Shown here: positions 61,287-64,000 of the stretch, one piece after another
How positions within the stretch are numbered: position 1 is the stretch's first letter
Layout: the number at the start of each line of letters is the position of its first letter
Assembly (NCBI GenBank): GCA_016722565.1
Contig: JADKIU010000007.1
Span: 496,001-560,000, forward strand
Length of the DNA stretch: 64,000 nucleotides
From: Bacteroidota bacterium
Lineage (GTDB): Bacteria; Bacteroidota; Bacteroidia; 2-12-FULL-35-15
Direction of reading: 5' to 3'
Made by a program: the position numbers and the translations under genes
The notes under the pieces: model-generated
Told to the model about the DNA's origin: nothing
Database searches by the model: none
Seen by the model: the letters and a program-made list of their open reading frames with translations, nothing else

Positions 61287-61988
61287 ATGAAAATCGTATT
61301 CGTAGGAGACAGCATCACAAATGGAAAATTAGGTGCAAGCTTTGTTGACCTGATTTCGAAAGACAATCGTTACCATATCACCAATCTTGGGCATGACGGT
61401 GATACCTGGAATTTAATTTTCAATCGATTGCATTCGCATTTAAAAGTAGATCAATCGATGGACTGCATTGTTCTCCAAGGAGGATATAACGATTTGCTCT
61501 TGCCTTTCTTTCAGGAAAGAGGCGGGCTCTTTCAGCGGGCATACGATCAACAACTAAAAAAAGGATGTGCTCCTGTTTCAACAGAAGAATTTACAAAAAT
61601 GTTGGAATCACATATTCGCAAAATCAAGGAAGTGTATCACGGTCGACTTATCCTCCTAACAATTGGTTGTGTTGGAGAAAAATTAGATTCAGAATTAAAT
61701 GCAAAAAGAAATCACTTTAACGAATTGTTGATTCAAGTTGCAGAAAAGGAAAAGCTAACCTTGGTAAATACCCAAATTCCGTTTGATGCATTTTTAAGTA
61801 CGTCACAACAATCTTCCTATTGCTTGGATAATATCTGGGCGATAACCATCTGGGATCGTCTGTTTAAAAAGTGGGATGCCCTCAGCAAAAAAAGAGGATT
61901 GCATCTGACAATCGATGGTGTGCATCTGAATACCAAAGGCGCAGCAATTTTTGCAGAAAGCATTGCTCGTGAATTGCATTTAAAATAA
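61287..61988 (+). CDS. SGNH/GDSL hydrolase
   Basis: A 233-residue cytoplasmic or unsorted esterase-fold protein. Block I is IVFVGDSITNGK with nucleophile Ser9. Block III is VLQGGYNDLLLP (G-x-N-D), and block V is TIDGVHLNTKGAAIF with the catalytic Asp-x-x-His. An extended insertion lies between blocks III and V (RGGLFQRAYDQQLKKGCAPV). The likely reaction is ester or thioester hydrolysis; the substrate is unknown. Confidence 0.9.
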   Translation: MKIVFVGDSITNGKLGASFVDLISKDNRYHITNLGHDGDTWNLIFNRLHSHLKVDQSMDCIVLQGGYNDLLLPFFQERGGLFQRAYDQQLKKGCAPVSTEEFTKMLESHIRKIKEVYHGRLILLTIGCVGEKLDSELNAKRNHFNELLIQVAEKEKLTLVNTQIPFDAFLSTSQQSSYCLDNIWAITIWDRLFKKWDALSKKRGLHLTIDGVHLNTKGAAIFAESIARELHLK

Positions 61989-62101
61989 ACTGCTATCCAG
62001 CTAAACTTCCATTGCGAAAGTAGAAGGGACAGAGAACCGATGTCAGGGTTTGACCATCACAAAATGCCAACATATGCTTTGATTCTTATTAAAAATGTAT
62101 T

Positions 62102-62131
62102 ACTTTTGATAGTATCAAATGATAGTATCAA
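62102..62131 (+). promoter_or_regulatory. Fic gene promoter with two TGATAGTATCA palindromes
   Basis: The -7 box TACTTTTG (62102-62109) is followed by TGATAGTATCA at 62108-62118 and 62121-62131. The second palindrome overlaps the start codon chosen for the Fic gene, and the 13-nt spacing places both on the transcription start region. Confidence 0.65.
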
Positions 62132-63087
62132 TGAAACCGCCTTATGATATTACCCCAAACATTCTATCCACCATCAGTTCCATTTCTCAAAAGTTGGGAG
62201 AAGTGAATGCTAATTATTTGAGTAAACAATCGCCTCAACTCCGAAAGCAAAACAGAATAAAAACAATTCATTCGAGTCTACAAATTGAAGGGAATATCTT
62301 AACGGAAGAACAAATAACCACCTTAATCGAAAACAAAAGAGTAGTTGGTCCCAAAAAAGATGTGAAAGAAGTTCTAAATGCAATAAGGGTATATGAGAAA
62401 TTGCCTACCTATAATTGTTTATCAGAAAAACATTTCTTAAAAGCCCATCAACAATTAATGAACGGATTGATTGATGATTGTGGCAAATACAGAAAAAAAG
62501 GAGTTGGAATTGTTAAGGGCACAAAAGTGGAACACATCGCACCTTCTCATAAAAACGTGCCTTACCTGATGAAAAATTTATTTGATTATTTAAACAAATC
62601 TTCCGATTTGATATTAATTAAAAGTTGCGTATTTCATTATGAAATGGAATTTATTCATCCTTTTCTGGATGGAAATGGTCGTATGGGTCGATTATGGCAA
62701 ACATTAATTTTAATGTCAGAATATCCCATTTTTGAGCTCTTGCCTTTTGAAACCTTGATTAGCCAAACGCAAGCTGCATATTATAAATCACTTGCAATGA
62801 GTGATAAATCAGGAAAGTCAACCTTCTTTATTGAATACATGCTGAACGTAATTAATGCATCGCTTGATTCATTGCTGACCTATAATAATCGCATTTTAAA
62901 GGACATTGATCGACTCGAATATTTTATCAGTTTGGGAAAGAAAAACTTTACCAGAAAAGATTACATGAATGTATTTAAAGATCTTTCTTCTGCCACCGCC
63001 AGTAGAGACTTAAAAAAAGGAGTTGAATTGCGACTTTTTAAGAGTGTTGGTGATAAGAACAAAACAACTTACTCGATAAAGCAATGA
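62131..63087 (+). CDS. Fic-family protein with N-terminal inhibitory motif and C-terminal winged helix
   Basis: A 318-residue protein that probably transfers AMP (or another nucleotide) to Ser/Thr/Tyr of target proteins. The FIC motif is HPFLDGNGRMGR with His176. An N-terminal (S/T)xxxE(G/N) inhibitory helix, SLQIEGN (Ser49, Glu53, Gly54), marks it as a class II Fic that holds itself inactive. The C-terminal ~80 residues (KKNFTRKDYMNVFKDLSSAT, ASRDLKKGVELRLFKSVG) look like a winged-helix DNA-binding domain. ATG 62131 is preferred to 62119 because the latter lies at the transcription start. Autoregulation through the promoter palindromes is inferred. Confidence 0.9.
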   Translation: MKPPYDITPNILSTISSISQKLGEVNANYLSKQSPQLRKQNRIKTIHSSLQIEGNILTEEQITTLIENKRVVGPKKDVKEVLNAIRVYEKLPTYNCLSEKHFLKAHQQLMNGLIDDCGKYRKKGVGIVKGTKVEHIAPSHKNVPYLMKNLFDYLNKSSDLILIKSCVFHYEMEFIHPFLDGNGRMGRLWQTLILMSEYPIFELLPFETLISQTQAAYYKSLAMSDKSGKSTFFIEYMLNVINASLDSLLTYNNRILKDIDRLEYFISLGKKNFTRKDYMNVFKDLSSATASRDLKKGVELRLFKSVGDKNKTTYSIKQ

Positions 63088-63127
63088 TTGTCAAATAGGT
63101 TTGCTGTTTTACATTTTACAAAACGAA

Positions 63128-63153
63128 ATGAGCGTATCCGTTGATACGCTCAT
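63128..63153 (-). terminator. Terminator of the acyl-CoA thioesterase gene
   Basis: The 11-bp stem ATGAGCGTATC/GATACGCTCAT has loop CGTT. On the minus strand it is followed by TTTCGTTTT. Confidence 0.78.
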
Positions 63154-63185
63154 AAAAATTCAGTAAACAAAACAGTCCTCCTGTT

Positions 63186-63692
63186 TTACTTTTTCAGCTC
63201 CTTAAATTGCGATACCAAGGTTTTTACACGTTCCGAAAAAAGTTCTTGATGACTGATGTCCGCATTCACAAGATCGGTTGCCCAATCCAATAGGTCGTCC
63301 GGATGTTGTTCTCTTCTACCCGTTTTTAAATGAATCGGAACAAAGGTGGTGCGCAGAACTGCCTTTAATTGATTTTGATGTTCATTCATCATCAAAATTT
63401 CTACATGCAATACATCTTTGTCGGCATGCATCAATGTAGATTGCACAGTTACTTGTTCGTTGTAAATAGCAGGACGCAGGTACGCGATTTCGTGACTGCC
63501 AATCACCCAGCCGAAATCATTTTTATAGTACTTATTAAAATCAAACTGATGTTGCAGAATCAAATGATCTTCTCGTGCATTGATTAAATAATCGAGGTAC
63601 CTCGAATTGTTGAGATGCCCGAACATGTCGCAATCCGAAAAACGGATTTTATAGACAGAGGTAGGCGTTTTGGTAGGTGCTAGCGTTGTCAT
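63186..63692 (-). CDS. Acyl-CoA thioesterase, 4HBT/YbgC-type hotdog
   Basis: A 168-residue hotdog-fold enzyme. The signature is KIRFSDCDMFGHLNNSRYLDY, containing the catalytic Asp and the G-H-L-N-N turn, followed by WVIGSHEIAYLRPAIYNEQV. This matches YbgC/4-hydroxybenzoyl-CoA-type thioesterases that release free acids from short- or aryl-acyl-CoA. A TetR gene lies just upstream on the same strand with a perfect operator between them, suggesting ligand-controlled expression. Confidence 0.88.
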   Translation of the reverse strand: MTTLAPTKTPTSVYKIRFSDCDMFGHLNNSRYLDYLINAREDHLILQHQFDFNKYYKNDFGWVIGSHEIAYLRPAIYNEQVTVQSTLMHADKDVLHVEILMMNEHQNQLKAVLRTTFVPIHLKTGRREQHPDDLLDWATDLVNADISHQELFSERVKTLVSQFKELKK

Positions 63693-63744
63693 TGTTTTCT
63701 TTTTTTTAAAGGTTCATATAAAAGCAAGATGATTTATAACTAAT

Positions 63745-63760
63745 TATACCGTTCGGTATA
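63745..63760. promoter_or_regulatory. TetR-type operator TATACCG-TT-CGGTATA
   Basis: A perfect 16-bp palindrome, of the ACCGnnCGGT kind recognised by many TetR/AcrR proteins, 53 nt upstream of the thioesterase start and 19 nt downstream of the TetR stop. Confidence 0.65.
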
Positions 63761-63778
63761 TTTATACTCAAAAAATTT

Positions 63779-64000
63779 TTAGCGTTTCAAATCCTCAATT
63801 AATTTTTCCAAAAAGTCCATGGTCGTATTTAGGTCTGTATGTTTTCCGGTCACTTTTGCTTGCATCACGGCCCCTTCGATGAGCGACATCAAGATGGCTG
63901 CAAATTCGGAAGCATTGGTAGTCGCTTTGATTTCTTTATTTTGTATTCCAACCGTAATGTGTTTTTCGACTGATGTTTTCCACAACTTTAATGCGTTCAC
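63779..64000 (-). CDS. TetR/AcrR-family regulator, C-terminal part only
   Basis: The last 73 residues of a protein that continues beyond the window edge. The visible helices (KLWKTSVEKHITVGIQNKEI, ASEFAAILMSLIEGAVMQAK, DLNTTMDFLEKLIEDLKR) match the end of a TetR ligand-binding domain, where SLIEGAVMQAK is typical. The HTH is outside the window. It is upstream of, and probably in one operon with, the acyl-CoA thioesterase gene. An acyl-CoA or small-molecule ligand is plausible but unproven. Confidence 0.8.
   Translation of the reverse strand: MNALKLWKTSVEKHITVGIQNKEIKATTNASEFAAILMSLIEGAVMQAKVTGKHTDLNTTMDFLEKLIEDLKR

Overview
The window comes from a member of the Bacteroidota, probably a free-living or environmental lineage outside Bacteroides. 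Base composition is AT-rich. Several promoters carry the TAnnTTTG -7 box of that phylum, and Shine-Dalgarno sequences are essentially absent. Type IX secretion (T9SS) parts recur: a PorT-like barrel, PorP/SprF, two type B and two type A C-terminal sorting domains, SprB repeats and a choice-of-anchor L protein. Only one tRNA (CAU anticodon) is seen, and no rRNA.

Layout. 0-13.5 kb is housekeeping-like: rpoN 3' end, a PAP2-like membrane protein, a PorT-like barrel, a HAD phosphatase, tRNA-CAU, methylmalonyl-CoA epimerase, a peptide-binding lipoprotein, a DUF4139 protein, a DnaJ-domain membrane protein, a hotdog thioesterase, typA and a TSUP permease. 13.5-25 kb holds a REP-associated IS200-like transposase with its palindromes, a doubly frameshifted MFS transporter, a T9SS type B protein, a dipeptide epimerase, a 40-residue histone H1-like protein, an RsmB-type methyltransferase, an ABM/cupin pair, and PorP/SprF facing a tiny type B lipoprotein. 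25-38 kb holds a giant alpha-2-macroglobulin, an oxidoreductase, a retropepsin/RimK/aspartoacylase-type cluster and a three-gene membrane protein/histidine kinase/response regulator operon. 38-63 kb is accessory and almost entirely plus-strand: DUF3606 and HNH genes, a proteasome-like Ntn hydrolase with a small partner, then many unrelated short secreted or hypothetical genes, followed by DUF2975/XRE, LuxR, a SprB-repeat adhesin, hydrolases, an M48 protease, SGNH hydrolase and Fic. The window ends with a TetR regulator (partial) and an acyl-CoA thioesterase.

Two observations stand out. First, seven intergenic arrays of degenerate ~10-nt units, usually rich in AAACGTTT, occur only between 41.3 and 58.3 kb, each just downstream of a gene; two of them travelled with a duplicated DUF1272 gene. 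Second, a predicted proteasome-beta-like Ntn hydrolase overlaps a 74-residue protein of unknown role by 4 nt.

Six apparent single-base frameshifts in five otherwise intact genes, several of them in short homopolymers, suggest that sequencing indels are present. The affected genes (PAP2-like, MFS, RimK, a hypothetical, M48) may be functional in the organism.
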